64,000 bases of DNA from Dentipellis sp. KUC8613 (taxonomy: Eukaryota > Basidiomycota > Agaricomycetes > Russulales > Hericiaceae), in the NCBI GenBank assembly GCA_002286715.1, contig NSJX01000003.1, positions 236,680-300,679 of the forward strand, written 5' to 3'. Under the pieces are notes generated by a model that ran no database searches, was not told the DNA's origin, and saw only the letters and a list, made by a program, of their open reading frames with translations. Positions 1 through 11,804 of this stretch are shown one piece after another. The position numbers were made by a program, and so were the translations under genes. Position 1 is the first letter of the stretch. Every line of letters starts with the position of its first letter.

Positions 1-339
1 ACGCATCGCGAGCCCTCGCAAGTCCATTGCATCGGATTTTACCCCATCGCAATCGACATCTAATCTGTAACAAGTCTCGGGGGTTTTTCCTGATGGAGAC
101 TGCAAGGGAAAGCGCCTCGCCGCGGCGTTGAGCATTATTTAGCGCCCGGTCCGGTCGGCCCGTCAAACAGGGGAAAACTTGGCTGGCATGCGAAATCACT
201 GCGCAAGACTCTTGTCCACGAACACCTTTCAAACACACAAATCCATCCAACTAGACTGAGCCAACTTCCATTTGAAACAAGATATTCTCCAAAGACACAG
301 ATAAACGTAACAGCGCGGAACCGGAACCTGACATTAGCC
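1..339. other. No gene seen at left edge
   Basis: I see no supported coding sequence. The stretch lies 3' of the minus-strand gene that ends at 340 and probably holds its 3' UTR. Confidence 0.4.
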
Positions 340-1185
340 CTAAGCCTTCTTCAACAATGCCTCTCTCAGCTTCATCCATTCCAGAACACTGAATCCCTTC
401 GAGACCAGCGCGTCCTTCAGTACAGTGTCCAATGTCTCCTGGCTCATTTCTTTTAGCGAAGCAAGGTCTTCTTCAGTACGGATACCAGCTGCGTTGAAGG
501 CTTCAAGGTGAGTATCAGAGCTCAGATCCAACATGCGTAGGAATTGCTGCACGTCGTCCTGCGGTGCGGGGGCGGCGCGCTTTCGTGACTGGGACGTCTT
601 AGATCTTTTGGAGCTGGAAGGAATGGGTTTAGGACTTTGCGAGTTGCACTGTTGTGACGGGGCCGGGAGCGTCTGGACAGCGGAAGAATTGGAGGCCTTG
701 CGATCCTTTGAACTGTCTGCACCCTTATACGGCTGATATCGTCGACCTCTGGCAGCTTCCCGTTGCTGTTGTTAGACAGAACAACAAAAACCATGATGGG
801 AGGATGGATACTTACAAGCTTTGGTGCGTGCCGCTCTACCTCCTTGACCTTGCACTGGTTCATCGACTTCCATATGGTCTTCCTCTCCAACTGCTTCGCC
901 TTTCATAGTGCCGCTTTTGGCCCCGAATACCCAGTCCGCATCCTCTTCGATATTGTCGTTCATCTGATTCTCGATGATCCGTCTGACCGTGTCCGCGCTG
1001 CACCCAAATATACTGCGTATCTCGGCTCGCGACTTGCCCTGCTTGAAGTACCCTCTCATGACGGCACGATCTACTCGGCCGTACTTCTGCCTACGGCATT
1101 GTTTAGAATGAGAGACTTTTCCACGGACGAAGAACACCTCTCTGGCCTACCTGCCATCGTTACGCTCTGGCTGACTCGACTGCAT
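340..1185 (-). CDS. HTH plus C-terminal helical-domain protein, copy 1
   Basis: I do not recognise a named family. The spliced model has three exons (1185-1151, 1090-816, 755-340) and gives about 241 aa. The start is the ATG at 1185: a 60-nt GT-AG intron then joins it in frame to the long exon. Residues ~12-55 look like a recombinase/homeodomain-type helix-turn-helix (RQKYGRVDR...EIRSIFGCSADTVRRII). An acidic stretch follows (NIEEDADW, MEVDEP), then a basic serine-rich linker with a nuclear-localisation-like KRSKTSQSRKR. The C-terminal ~65 residues are a helical, SAM-like unit beginning FLRMLDLSSDTHLEAF and ending WMKLREALLKKA. The neighbour at 1509-2236 has the same architecture. A nuclear DNA-binding role is inference. 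The second intron acceptor is chosen to keep the frame open. Confidence 0.6.
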
Positions 1186-1293
1186 GCTTCCGAGGGAGTG
1201 TTTTCAGATCGCCGTTGTCAGCTTTTGACAAGCCACGGCGAAGACGGGTACCGATTGAACACGGTGTGGTCAGACGGGCGTTTTTAAATTCGG

Positions 1294-1303
1294 GTTGCGC
1301 AAC
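1294..1303. promoter_or_regulatory. Perfect 10-bp palindrome GTTGCGCAAC upstream of copy 1
   Basis: The palindrome lies 109 bp upstream of the proposed start of the HTH gene. The same decamer is found upstream of the COX subunit gene at 20594. It could be a transcription-factor half-site pair, but function is only inferred from position and symmetry. Confidence 0.25.
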
Positions 1304-1508
1304 GCCTCAGGAGCGTGCGCAACTTGTGGTACATATAAGTACGTTGCCAGATCGCCGTCCGCCCGGCGTCTGCGGACACGCGTTGTCCGCATTCGAGTTC
1401 TTCGCCGCTGTGCGGATGTAATTGAGTGCATTGTACGTCAATGTCCAAGGCTTTGCCAACACGTCTTTCACTGATGAACGCATTATACTACAGAATACGC
1501 CGCGAGCG

Positions 1509-2236
1509 CTACATAACCGTAGACAGTCCGTCTCGCAGCTTCATCCAGTCCAGCAACGTAAAACCCTTCGAAAGCAGCAGCGGTCGCAAAGTATCATTGA
1601 GAATATCCGCACCGATACCTCGCAATGCCACCAGGTCCGCTTCAGTGGCGATTCCCGCCGCCTTGAGAGTGGCGATATGTGTCTCCGAGTCCAGCTGCAG
1701 CTTTGACAGGAACAGTCCAGAGCACGGGCTGCTGTCCGGGCGCGCGGTATCAGGCTGTAGAGCTGGCGCCGCGGTGCAACGGCCATGAATACTACGCATC
1801 TCTTGTCGCTGAGCTGAACCCGACAGCCGTGCCGACATCCTATATTCACCTGAGCGTCCACGAGTCCGACTTGGATGCATTATGCGCGCTGAAACAGCCG
1901 AACAGGCCCCCGTCAAGCCTAGGTTCGTACAATCGAGATGGTCAACTCACAATTTTGCTTATGTCTCATAGATCTCCTCGCGAAGGCACTTTCCTCCTCA
2001 TCCACGTCGCTCTCGCCGTGGTCCTCGTCGATCACGATACACTCGTCTGCCTCGTTCACAATCTTGGCGATGGTCCGGGAGCAGCATCCAAAATCCTTCG
2101 CGACCTCTTTCTGCGGCCGCCCCTTTGCGCACTCACGCAGAATGCGTATGCTTTCCGAGCGACCAAACTTGCGTCTGTCAGACCTGATCAGTTTCGTGCG
2201 ACATGAAATTTGAGATCGCTGCACAGACCTTCCCAT
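1509..2236 (-). CDS. HTH plus C-terminal helical-domain protein, copy 2
   Basis: This is the tandem paralogue of the gene at 340-1185. Two exons (2236-1951 and 1918-1509, with a 32-nt gap that is short for an intron) give about 231 aa in one open frame. The N-terminal helix-turn-helix reads RRKFGRSESI...EVAKDFGCCSRTIAKIV and aligns with copy 1 (R+K(Y/F)GR..., FGC...TI/TV). An acidic segment follows (DEDHGESDVDEEE). The C-terminal helical unit, LFLSKLQLDSETHIATLKAAG to DWMKLRDGL, matches copy 1 closely (ETHxxxxxAAGIxTExDLxxL, LLSKGFxxLxWMKLR). The middle linkers differ, so only the two end domains are under constraint. The ATG at 2236 is chosen because the frame is open from there. The short intron is the weakest part of the model. 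Biological role is unknown. Confidence 0.55.
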
Positions 2237-2819
2237 CAGTTGCAGCGGTACACAGCAATGCTTGGTTTTCGAATAGAACAAGTTGAGGGTGGTTCCTGTT
2301 GTGGGGTTGGGTCGGATTCGAGGAGGGAGACACGTCGTCGGAACTCAAGCTAGGCGGCACTAATGCTTATAAATGCTTGCACTCGGGCATTATCTCTGAG
2401 TTTAACCTCGAGGCAGCTAGCACTTCAATGGCCCGAGAAAGATTGGACTTCACGAGCTGCTCATTGACTTCATCATCCACGAGGCTGGGGTAGTGGCATA
2501 GAATTTTCGAGTATGTATTGTGTGAACGTAAAATGCAGTGCACGACGGCGACATAAATGAGTCGACGGAAATCGAAATGAATACAATCGCAGCGCAGATC
2601 CAACCCATGATACATGATACAAAGTTGACGGAATTCGCGCGGACACGAAGAGATATGGTCGTTGAATAGGGAAGGCATAATTGACAGTCGAGGGACAAGC
2701 GTAGCTGAATTAGGTGATACAAGTAAGTACGCCGCATGTCCTATGTCGTTACAGGCATGCCAACGAAGAATAGAGCCTCCCCAAGACAGCCACAGACCTG
2801 ACGCATTCTAGCAGCATGA
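2237..2819. other. Intergenic, no gene supported
   Basis: Between the start of the second HTH gene and the 3' end of the DUF2235 gene. Only short, non-conserved reading frames are present. It should contain the promoter of the HTH copy and the hydrolase 3' UTR. Confidence 0.4.
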
Positions 2820-4849
2820 TCAGTCCACCCAGGTGGGCTCAACCTCAAATACCGCCTTTGGCTTGTACTTGCCGCCCTCCAATCCCTCAGCATCCATGCG
2901 GATCTTCACTGAACGATGCACATTGATTCCATGCTTCTGTTTGGGGATAGTCCTCGGTCTGCCCATGTTGATCCTACCACGCCGCGAAAATAGTGATCAG
3001 CAAGGCGGCTAGCCATGTTCGACCTGCCAACTTACGAGACATGCGAGGACCATGTACCGTCGTCCTTCTTGCATTTATGCCTCATGGGCAGGAATTCCAA
3101 GATCCACCAGCCTTTCGCTAGGACCAACTGGTCGTATATCGGGCTGATCGCATCCCGCACATCCTCCTCTTCTTCCGAGAGAGACGACGACCGCGCCTTC
3201 CCATCCACCAACGTGCCATCTGTAGCCTCAGCCTTGTGGCCGCTCTGGACGTGGTTTACAACATCCTCAGTCGCATAGAGGGCGGCAGGACGGGGCACTA
3301 CGAATGGGTACAGGCTGTTGGGGTCAAGCCCAATCTCGTTGAAGCCACCGCGATGGAACTGGATGCCCGTTTCCGCGAGGAAACACTGGCGGATCATCCA
3401 TCGCAGAGGGATTCGCGCGAGGCTGTGACGCGTTCCGTTCGACACAGATCCACCGCCAACATCTATAGTTCTCAGATGAGAAATGCATGCCCTGCAAACG
3501 CGAATCGTGAGATGTGACATACCGCAATGGCATCCGGCAAACCAGACTTCCAGGACGTCGGTATCCCACTCCCCGTCATCGTATTCCCGCTCGAGGTGAC
3601 GTTTGGAGACCTTGCGGCCCTGATGGTCGTGGGCTGGCCGCCGGCGATGATTCGAGCGAGCCATCTCTCCCTTCGCCGTACCCAAAGCGTGCACATGCGA
3701 AGGGTTGTGATGCCAGAGGTTGGCCTTGAACTTGGCACGGTGCTCGTCCAGAGAGATAGCATGTCGGAAATACCTAACAGAGTTATTCGAAGCCGTGAAT
3801 GGCAGTCTACGCGGGAAGAATCCGACAGATGCAACAGTATCCCTAAGGCATACTTCGCATTAAGTATTTCCGACCGTCTTATGCAGGGATATAAAATGTA
3901 ACCTACCATACTCCAAGGAACTCAATCTCGACATCGATCGAGAAGGCCTTCTTGAATGCGGTGCTTTGCTTCCACCCGGTGCTGTCTTCGCGCGTGAACA
4001 TCTTGTACGCGAAAGGCACCTGCTGGTGGTTGCATACAGGAAGCAGTCCGACCTGCAGAAAGTCAGCATACGTCGAAATGGTATCCTCGATGTGGGCGTC
4101 ACCTTGTGTATCATTCCGGCAAGGGCACGAGCAGTATAGGCGCCACGAGAGAACCCGAAGATGCAGATCTTGTCCCCAACATGGTCTACAAGAGAAATGA
4201 GAATCAGGATTCCGCGACTGCGAAACGTAGCATACAGTTCTGCATTAGGAATTCGTATCCTCCTAAGATAGTCTATTAGGATGAAACCGCAACGACATCG
4301 TAGCGGAACGCACCCATGACATGAGCGTTTAGATTAACAGCGATAGCCTCGTCAATGGCCTTCTCGACTTTTGCCATGAAGGGCGTCGCTATCTGTGGAA
4401 TAGTATAGGTTCCGATTCCCGCCTGGGCAAATGCGATGTGATCGGTCTCGCTATAAGGACATAAGGAGTCGCGACACAACTAACCTGATAGTAAACCATC
4501 TGCTGGTTGCGATCGTCTTTCTTCAACATCGAGAACAACTGCACAATGTTGGAATTCTATTTACGGGTTAGCCACTTTCAACAGCTATGGTAAGAACACT
4601 TACATCTTCGTCAAATTGGTCACCGGTACCATCGAAGCACAGCACAAGGGTGCGATATGGGTGGGACGGGGGAATGACCGTATCATCATATAAAGGCGTG
4701 AATGAAGGTGAATCCGGGGAGACGCCTGGGGAAGACGCGGCCGACTCTGAAGGAGCACGGGTCGTATCAATGGAATACCCGTTGCGCCCTCCTCGCGACG
4801 ACGAAGCAAACGCAGTATCGCTGGCAGTGCGGACAGAAGGCTCTGGCAT
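2820..4849 (-). CDS. DUF2235 alpha/beta-hydrolase
   Basis: Member of the DUF2235 family, the fold used by Tle1-type phospholipases; fungal members have no firmly known substrate. The N-terminus (ATG at 4849) is a serine/proline-rich leader, followed by the family's opening strand YRTLVLCFDGTGDQFDEDV. Next come SNIVQLFSMLKKDDRNQQMVY (4488-4560), AGIGTYTIPQIATP and VIAGYEFLMQN-like segments. The nucleophile elbow is GFSRGAYTARALAGMIHK (about 4105-4160), with Ser in G-x-S-x-G. The last exon ends with VFEVEPTWVD and TGA at 2820. At least seven short exons are needed. I see no secretion signal, so an intracellular enzyme is likely. The exact internal exon edges between 3000 and 3900 were not all resolved. 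Family assignment is firm, substrate is not. Confidence 0.85.
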
Positions 4850-6196
4850 GTTCACCGCGATGCTGTACGATAGGACCTATGGAACGCGCCCGAGAGCAAG
4901 GACTGGGGAACAAGTGATGCGACGGGCATGATGATCTTTATATGTCGCCGACGGCGATAGCGATTCCCGGGGTTGATAGCTTCCATGCAAGAAGGACGTC
5001 GAGGACGGCAGATGACTGGCGGGAAACAGGCCAAGGGAGAAAACAATTTTGGAGATAGTTGTCCCGTTCTTCCATGCATATGTCTCGACGATTTCCGAGC
5101 CCGCCGTAGCGCGCTGGCATAGCATAACCAACCGGATCCCGCCGTCCTCACGGGCGCCTCACAAATAGTCGACCGTCAACGTATCATTCGGGCAGCATCA
5201 TTTGATCTGCAAACATCTCTACACACTCCAATAGACTCAAGTGCCAAATGTTGTAGGCAGGAGTCGGGCATGCTAGGGAGTAAGTGCTAGCTCGTGAAGA
5301 CCTCAATGCCTGTTCAGTCTAGTCCACGCCAGAACTGCAGTGTATCTGCCCCGTAAAGGTATCTCAGTGCCAAGCCAGAAGCCAGACGACCAATGGAACC
5401 GTGTCGATTCGAGTACGAGCACGAAGATCCAGAAAGGCATGACTCCGGCGTGCAGGTATCCTGTTATGCAGCTTGGCATGATATTTGTTGTGTGTGCAGT
5501 GGTATCGGCCACGGGCCTGAGAATCCTATTGTGTCAAGGTAGCTCACCGGCGCATGTTCGTTGCCTGTTCGAGCCGCTGTTGCCAGAAAGTGTTGCAGAT
5601 AATCCTTGATAGTATCGGAGGTGTGAGTACCGTGAAGGCAGCGTAGACATGCGTACCATTTTTGTTACAGAATTTCCTCCAGGGTCACAGCCGCCAGCAG
5701 ATGCCATGCCAGCGGATTTCACGACACAGCACACTTACCGACTAATTATTGACAATACTTGAAAGGGGCGGATCAACTTGAGCATGCCGTCGCGTCGAAA
5801 TGAGTAGCATTCTCACTTGTCAATCGTTGTTTGAACTGAGGCGGCTACGCCGCGCAGTTTGCTTCCGGGGTGCGTAACCGACGCTCGCAAATATCCCTCA
5901 CATCAGCACTTACACTTCACTACCACAACGACATTCTTCAAAGGCATCCACATTGAGACGTTGAAGACGGTGGGCGCTAGCTGAATTCTGGTCACTTGCA
6001 AACTAACGCGTCCTTGTGCGCCTCGGCCTCCTCAGTCATCGAGGCGCTTTATAATCGACTATCTCAATCCATAAATCAAGCCGCGCGAAAGGCGCCCATA
6101 ATCCTGTATTGCCCCTGGACCACGCTCACAAGACTTGGACGACAACAGCGCCCAGGCGACGCCCATCCACACACCCTAGCGTGGGACGTCACGAAG
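4850..6196. other. Divergent intergenic region, no gene seen
   Basis: About 1.35 kb separates the hydrolase (minus) from the Zn2Cys6 factor (plus). Reading frames here are short and unsupported. The stretch probably contains both promoters and the factor's 5' UTR. Confidence 0.4.
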
Positions 6197-9100
6197 ATGG
6201 ACAAAGACAAGAACCCTGAGCAACCTCCGAAGCAGCGTCGACGACCGGGAAGAGTGCCAGTCTCTTGTGCAGAATGCCGTCGGTGCGTACAGGAACCTTG
6301 TATCTCGTACATCTGGTCACTCATCTTCTGCTACTATTGCGTTGGTCGTAGGCTGAAGCTTCGCTGCGACCGAAAGGTGTGTCGTCATGCCTTGTCTGTT
6401 GCCTGATGATGGTTTGGCTGAACACATATTATGGGAAGGTGCCATGTGAGACATGTACGAAGAGGGGATGCGCGTCCGTATGTCCGAATGGTGAATCGGA
6501 ACTTGCGTCTTCATCACACTATAACTGACATTCCCCAGGGACCCTGACGAGTGGCAGGACAACCAACCGGCACGCCTTTTATCACCAGTCCTGCATGCTC
6601 TCAGACTAAAGTTATGTCTAGGTACGTCCTGGCGAACACCGAGGAGCTGCATAGCAAAATCGCTCAGCTGAGCACACGAGTCCGTGACTTGGAGGATGCA
6701 CTCTATGCGCTTCAATCCACTGTCCATCCCGGTGTGCAGCATACGCTGCTAAAGCCAGAGTTGACACTATCCCACCAGCCTTCCCCACCCGCCCCCGCTC
6801 CAGTGTCCGCCCCAGCGTCAGCTTCAAACGGATGTTCGTCATCAGAATCGCCTGAGATGGATGAAGACGAGGGCGTTGTTGATGCGTTTGGTAATGTACA
6901 CCCACATTCGGACGACATAGTGGGACTCATGGACGAATTCAGGCACGATGAGCCTCGGTTCCAAGGGAACTGCGAAATTCTTTGGTTCGACTGCTCGCTG
7001 CGAGGTGTGTGTGTGTACCCTGCCTGTGTCATCTATCCCGTACTCATGTAACACCGCCAGTTTCTTATGCAGGTGCGCGTTGTTCTCAACCTTCTCAAGT
7101 GGTAGCAGCAAATCGATGATCGGTATCAGGCGTACAACCCTTCACCTGGCACCTCGTTCTACACCGTCACCCGATTAGACGAACGTCTCCTCGATGTGCC
7201 TTTTCCTGAAGCTGAGCGAGAGGAAGTCGATGAAGAACTTCGCCGGCTCGTGTGGAGCTATGTGCCACCCCTGTCGGAAGCATGCAATCTGTGTGAATTA
7301 TTCCTCCACAAGAGCCAGCTCATGTGCGTGAAATACACCAGCTCCATCCTCTCGGTCATTCAATGACACCGTTAGTAGATTCACGTCTGTAACACGGACG
7401 CAACTGTTTGACGAGATTGTTGACTCTGTATATCGTTCACCGTACGTGTTACTGTCATTCTCTCAAAGATTCTTGCTGAGATGTTTGACATTATAATAGG
7501 TCACTGGGCGGCATTCGATGTGCCCACGCACTTGCATTACTCTACATCATATTTGCGATAGCCAAACTTTGTGACTTATCAAGTCCCAACTATCAGATTG
7601 AAGCGCACGAGTTCTTCCTTCTGTCACGCGCTGCCTTGACACTGGAGCCGCCTATCCGACATACGACCTCCTTTGCTGTTCAAACCCTGGTACGTCATGT
7701 CATATAAACGCTATCCGTTGCATTCGGACAGACTAATGTTTGGCACATAGACATTTATGGCGCAATATCTAGACATTAGTGCATCTAACTCGACACCCGC
7801 CGGGCCAGGTAAAGCTTGGCTTTACTTGGGTATTGCCGTGAAAATGGCACACAGTGTAAGCATCTGGAATCATTCCAAGCGTGTGAACATTGCGATGCTA
7901 ATGTCTTGTACAGATGGGACTTCGTAAGCTCTCTGGCTCTTCATTGTTTAGCAGTTATGAACCTATTCTTAGACTTGAAGGGTGCTCGATGGAAGCTTGA
8001 CGAAGAAGAGAGCCAACGACGCAGTCGCGTCTTCTGGCATGTCTTCTCCGTAGATACGTGGTGTGTGAGTATGCCTGGTCACTGTTTACTGCATTACTCT
8101 GACTCCTTTTATGTAGGGGTTTGGCTTCGGCCGGCCACCGAGCACCAATCTTGCTTTCGTCGACTGCGACATGCCGGTGGACCAGGAAGAACATACGACC
8201 GCGGACGGAAAGAAGGAAATCGGCTGTACGTATCCTGATTCTTGGGACTAGAGCCTCCTCTGAACCAGTTCGACAGACCACCGGTGGAATTCTCTCTTCT
8301 CACGCCTTGCCTATCAAGTTATGGTCACAGTATTCGGCGCTCAAACACCCCAGTATATGGTCATCATGGATGTCGACCGCCAGATTCGCGAATTCGCCAC
8401 CCCTGAGTATCTTCGCCTTGGTCTCGAAAACGAGTCTCGTCCAGACTCGACTCCCGAAATGACTTGTCAACGCTGGATAGTGTATTCGTACAAGGAATGG
8501 AGTATGCATTCTCCCTCGTTCAACGTCATTATAATCTTTTCACACCTTTTAATCTAGCATTACTGAACATTCACCGCGCTTACTTTGCGGTAGCCCTCCG
8601 CGAGAAGCCAAATGAACTTCTGAAACACAAATACGGACCTTCCGTCATGGCAGTATACAGGGCCGCCTATCGCACTGTTGAAGGTGCAGAAATTGCAGCT
8701 AGGCACATTCATGGAATGTTGTTCCGAACAGACTTCCAGTGCTCAAGAATCTTATCAGCGAGCGTAAGTCAACGGAAGCATAATCGTATGTACAGCACTA
8801 ATAAACAGTGATCGCCGCAGATCGTAGTGTGTCTCTTGGTCTGCAGCGCGCCGTCTTCTGAGCTTGCCCCAGCGTGTCTCGACGTTCTAGACAGAGCGTG
8901 CGGCTTTTTCGAACATGCTGCGAGTAGGGGCAATAACTCGGCGAGTGAGAACCTGGTGAGTTAATCCATGACAAGTTGTACGAGACCTCTTGCTGATTTA
9001 CTTACTTAGGACTTCGTTCAAAACCTTCGGCGTCAAGGTCATGAAGCTATGGATAAGACAAGAGATCAACTTGGATCGTCAATGAGTGCTACGGAACTTG

Positions 9101-9474
9101 AGCGTCTTGGCGGCATGACACATCTGATTCAACCGTTGGGCCCCTCAATCTCAGATGTCTGTCGTAGCTCGCGCAACATGACTACGACGACCCCAAATTC
9201 TGGCACTCTGGATCCGGGATCTCCGCAGTCATTCGGCGTCCTTCCTGCTTCGCCGTATAGTTTCTTCGACTCGTCGCCGCAGTATCAGCAAACTGCCGCA
9301 CCGCCGCAGCCATCCGCATCTCAATCGATGGATGTGCCTCTTTCCAACTTCCTCACACAACCGAACATGTTCTCTGGACAACAGCCCGATGCCGTATCTT
9401 CGAATGGGCAGACACCAGCTCCTTATATCTTGGATGCAACTTGGCAGGATTTCGTACAGCAGTTGGGATTCTAG
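6197..9474 (+). CDS. Zn2Cys6 fungal-specific transcription factor
   Basis: Nuclear DNA-binding regulator. The start at 6197 gives MDKDKNPEQPPKQRRRPGRVPV, a basic leader, then the binuclear zinc cluster split by two introns. Its six cysteines read CAEC...LRC...VPCETC...C...C (about 6269-6480), followed by GTLTSG. A short coiled coil follows the linker (LANTEELHSKIAQLSTRVRDL, from about 6625). The fungal_trans middle-homology region is recognised by KMAHSMGLHL, then EEESQRRSRVFWHVF and GRPPSTNLAFVDCDMP across introns near 7926-7975 and 8050-8115. The C-terminus is Ser/Pro/Gln-rich and ends WQDFVQQLGF. About ten introns are needed. Target genes are unknown; the neighbours are housekeeping and give no clue. 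Confidence 0.85.
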
Positions 9475-9774
9475 TTCGCCGTGCTCTATATACTGTAGCT
9501 TTATCTTAGGATGTATCATAATGGAGGTGTTTGGGTTGTATCTATGCAGTAGGTATAGCTAGTGTTACTTACATCTAATCTAATCAATCGACGAACGTGC
9601 ATTCAATTTTCAAAATCAAATGGACCGGACACGCAACGCGTCAAAACGGTGACCTCAGCGGCTGAGCAGCATTCATCCGCTCGTCGTCATCTTCACGCTC
9701 TGCTATTTTATGTATTCTCCTTAAACTCTGTGGCCTAGTGTTTCTCGCTTCGTCCTCTTGGCTTTCACGACAAA
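9475..9774. other. Intergenic, promoter of the phosphotransferase gene
   Basis: 300 bp between tandem genes. No coding sequence is seen; it should hold the 3' UTR of the regulator and the promoter of the next gene. Confidence 0.35.
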
Positions 9775-11559
9775 ATGGGCTATATACCCCACCATGCACT
9801 CAATAACCTCAAAAACTACTCGTACAAAGGCGTCGACAAGTGCGTGCTGTATTCCATTCAAATTTGCCTCTCGAGCTCATCGCGTGTTCATAGATCGCTG
9901 TTGTCGAATTATGTTTTGAACCCGTACTGGACGTGGCTCGTCACGTTTTGGCCGACGTGGGTAGCACCAAACACGGTGCGCACGATAGAGATACAGGCTC
10001 TGCCATTTCATCTGATGTCTGATATAGATTACTTTGTCCGGTCTGGCAATCGTCATATTCAACTTCGGCACCATGTTGTACTACGACCCGACGTATCTGG
10101 CAGAGAAAGGCGGCGCAACGGGGCCTCCGCAATGGATTTATTTCACGTGCGTGTGCAATGGTGTTCTGTGTTCAAGCAATTCGCTCATCGAGCGTACAGT
10201 TGGGCATTAGGGCTGTTCCTATACCAGAGTTTCGATGCTATCGATGGGTGCGTTATCAATTCAACGATTCCAAAAGCCCTTGGCTGAAGGTTGTGACGTC
10301 AGGAAACAAGCGCGCCGGACTGGAATGGCAGGACCTCTGGGCGAGATGTTCGACCACGGTAAGTTCGAGAAGACGTCTAAATACGCTATATTCGCTCAAG
10401 CTTGGTAGGTTGCGATGCAATCAACACCACGGTACGTTTGCATGATCAGTTGGAACCGACCACAGCCTGATGAGACCACCAGTTGGAAGTCATCCTGGCG
10501 TCACAGGCGCTCAATCTGGGCCGTTCTTGGTGGACAGTCGCATCCCAGATCGCCACATTGGCTAACTTCTACTTGACAACTTGGGAAGAATATTACACCG
10601 GTAGGATCACAGCCTCGTAGACAGCCTGACTTGATCTGACAGAGATATAGGGCAACTCTTCCTCGGCCACTTCTCAGGTCCTGTCGAAGGTATCTTGCTC
10701 ATTGTCGGTATCTACACCATCACTGGATTTTATGGTATGTTTGGAGGTTTCCTGGTAAACATTGTTCTCACTGCCGCCAAGGCCCCACTTTCTGGGACCA
10801 GAAGATCCTTACTGTCACGAAGCTAGAGAATGTCGAAGCCATTGCCAAGCGTATACCTAATGTCGGATTAAACGAAGCTTTCATGGTCTTCGGAGCCTTT
10901 GGCTTGGCTCTCAACATTATTACGAGGTACTTCATATGTGTGTTCTCTTAGAAGGCGCCTGACCAAGGCATCGACAGCTACATCAACGTTTATACATCTC
11001 GTCGTGCCTCCGGCAAGTCCGTCCTGAGGCCACTGTTGTATCTGTTGCCGTTCCCTGTGTCTGCTCTCGCACAAGTCCTGTGGATGAACCACCCAAAGTT
11101 CTCGAACTCTGACATCTTGCACTCCCCTGTCTTTGTTCCATTCCTCTGCTCCTGGGGGCTCCAGTTTGCCCACCAGGTTGGGCGTATGATTCTCGCCCAT
11201 GTCACTGGCCAGTCTTTCCCTTGGTGGGATGCGATGTGGATCTTGAGCATTGTCGGCGCAGCCGATGCCAACTTGCCTTGGCTCATTGGCCGGTGAGTAT
11301 AGCTGGCCCCTGCCATACACTCACAAAACTCACACTGCGTGGACTTTGCAGTGCCCCCCTTATCCAGAACTCTCCAGAGAACACGGAAAAGTTCATTTAT
11401 GTGACGCTCGCAATCACGTTCCTCTCATATAGCCGCTTCGTTGTACTCGTCATCAACGATATCACAAACTACCTCGGCATCGCCTGTCTCACTGTCCGCA
11501 AGAAGGATGTTAGGGGCGTCTGGCGCCAGGCTGCTCCTTCGGACATCAAGAAAATTTAA
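9775..11559 (+). CDS. Choline/ethanolamine phosphotransferase
   Basis: Last step of the Kennedy pathway: transfers phosphocholine or phosphoethanolamine from its CDP form to diacylglycerol in ER/Golgi membranes. The N-terminus MGYIPHHALNNLKNYSYKGVD is typical of the family. After splicing, the CDP-alcohol signature is complete: DGKQARRTGMAGPLGEMFDHG plus CDA. That is D-G-x2-A-R-x8-G-x3-D-x3-D, so all catalytic acidic residues are present. The coding parts lie at about 10225-10250, 10307-10357 and 10409-10431. Several hydrophobic segments follow (TWLVTFWPTWVAPN, GPVEGILLIVGIYTITGFYG, FIYVTLAITFLSYSRFVVLV). The last exon ends SDIKKI. The sequence does not tell whether choline or ethanolamine is preferred, so no CPT1/EPT1 symbol is given. 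Confidence 0.93.
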
Positions 11560-11804
11560 TGAGCTTCAGGATTCCGATGGATACCCATGATACATATCCT
11601 CACAATCTAGAAATATCCACGCTCTAGAATAGAAATAACGTATGATAGTGTCTAGTTCACAGTGACATATATACACCATTATTTAGTACGCACTGCGTGG
11701 ATGTCGAGATGCTGCTCGAGCGATATGGACGCGGCTATATCAGATCGGAGTTTTCGGGGTCCTTTACCTCGATTATCGAGTCACGAGAAATTATCGAAAG
11801 CTGA

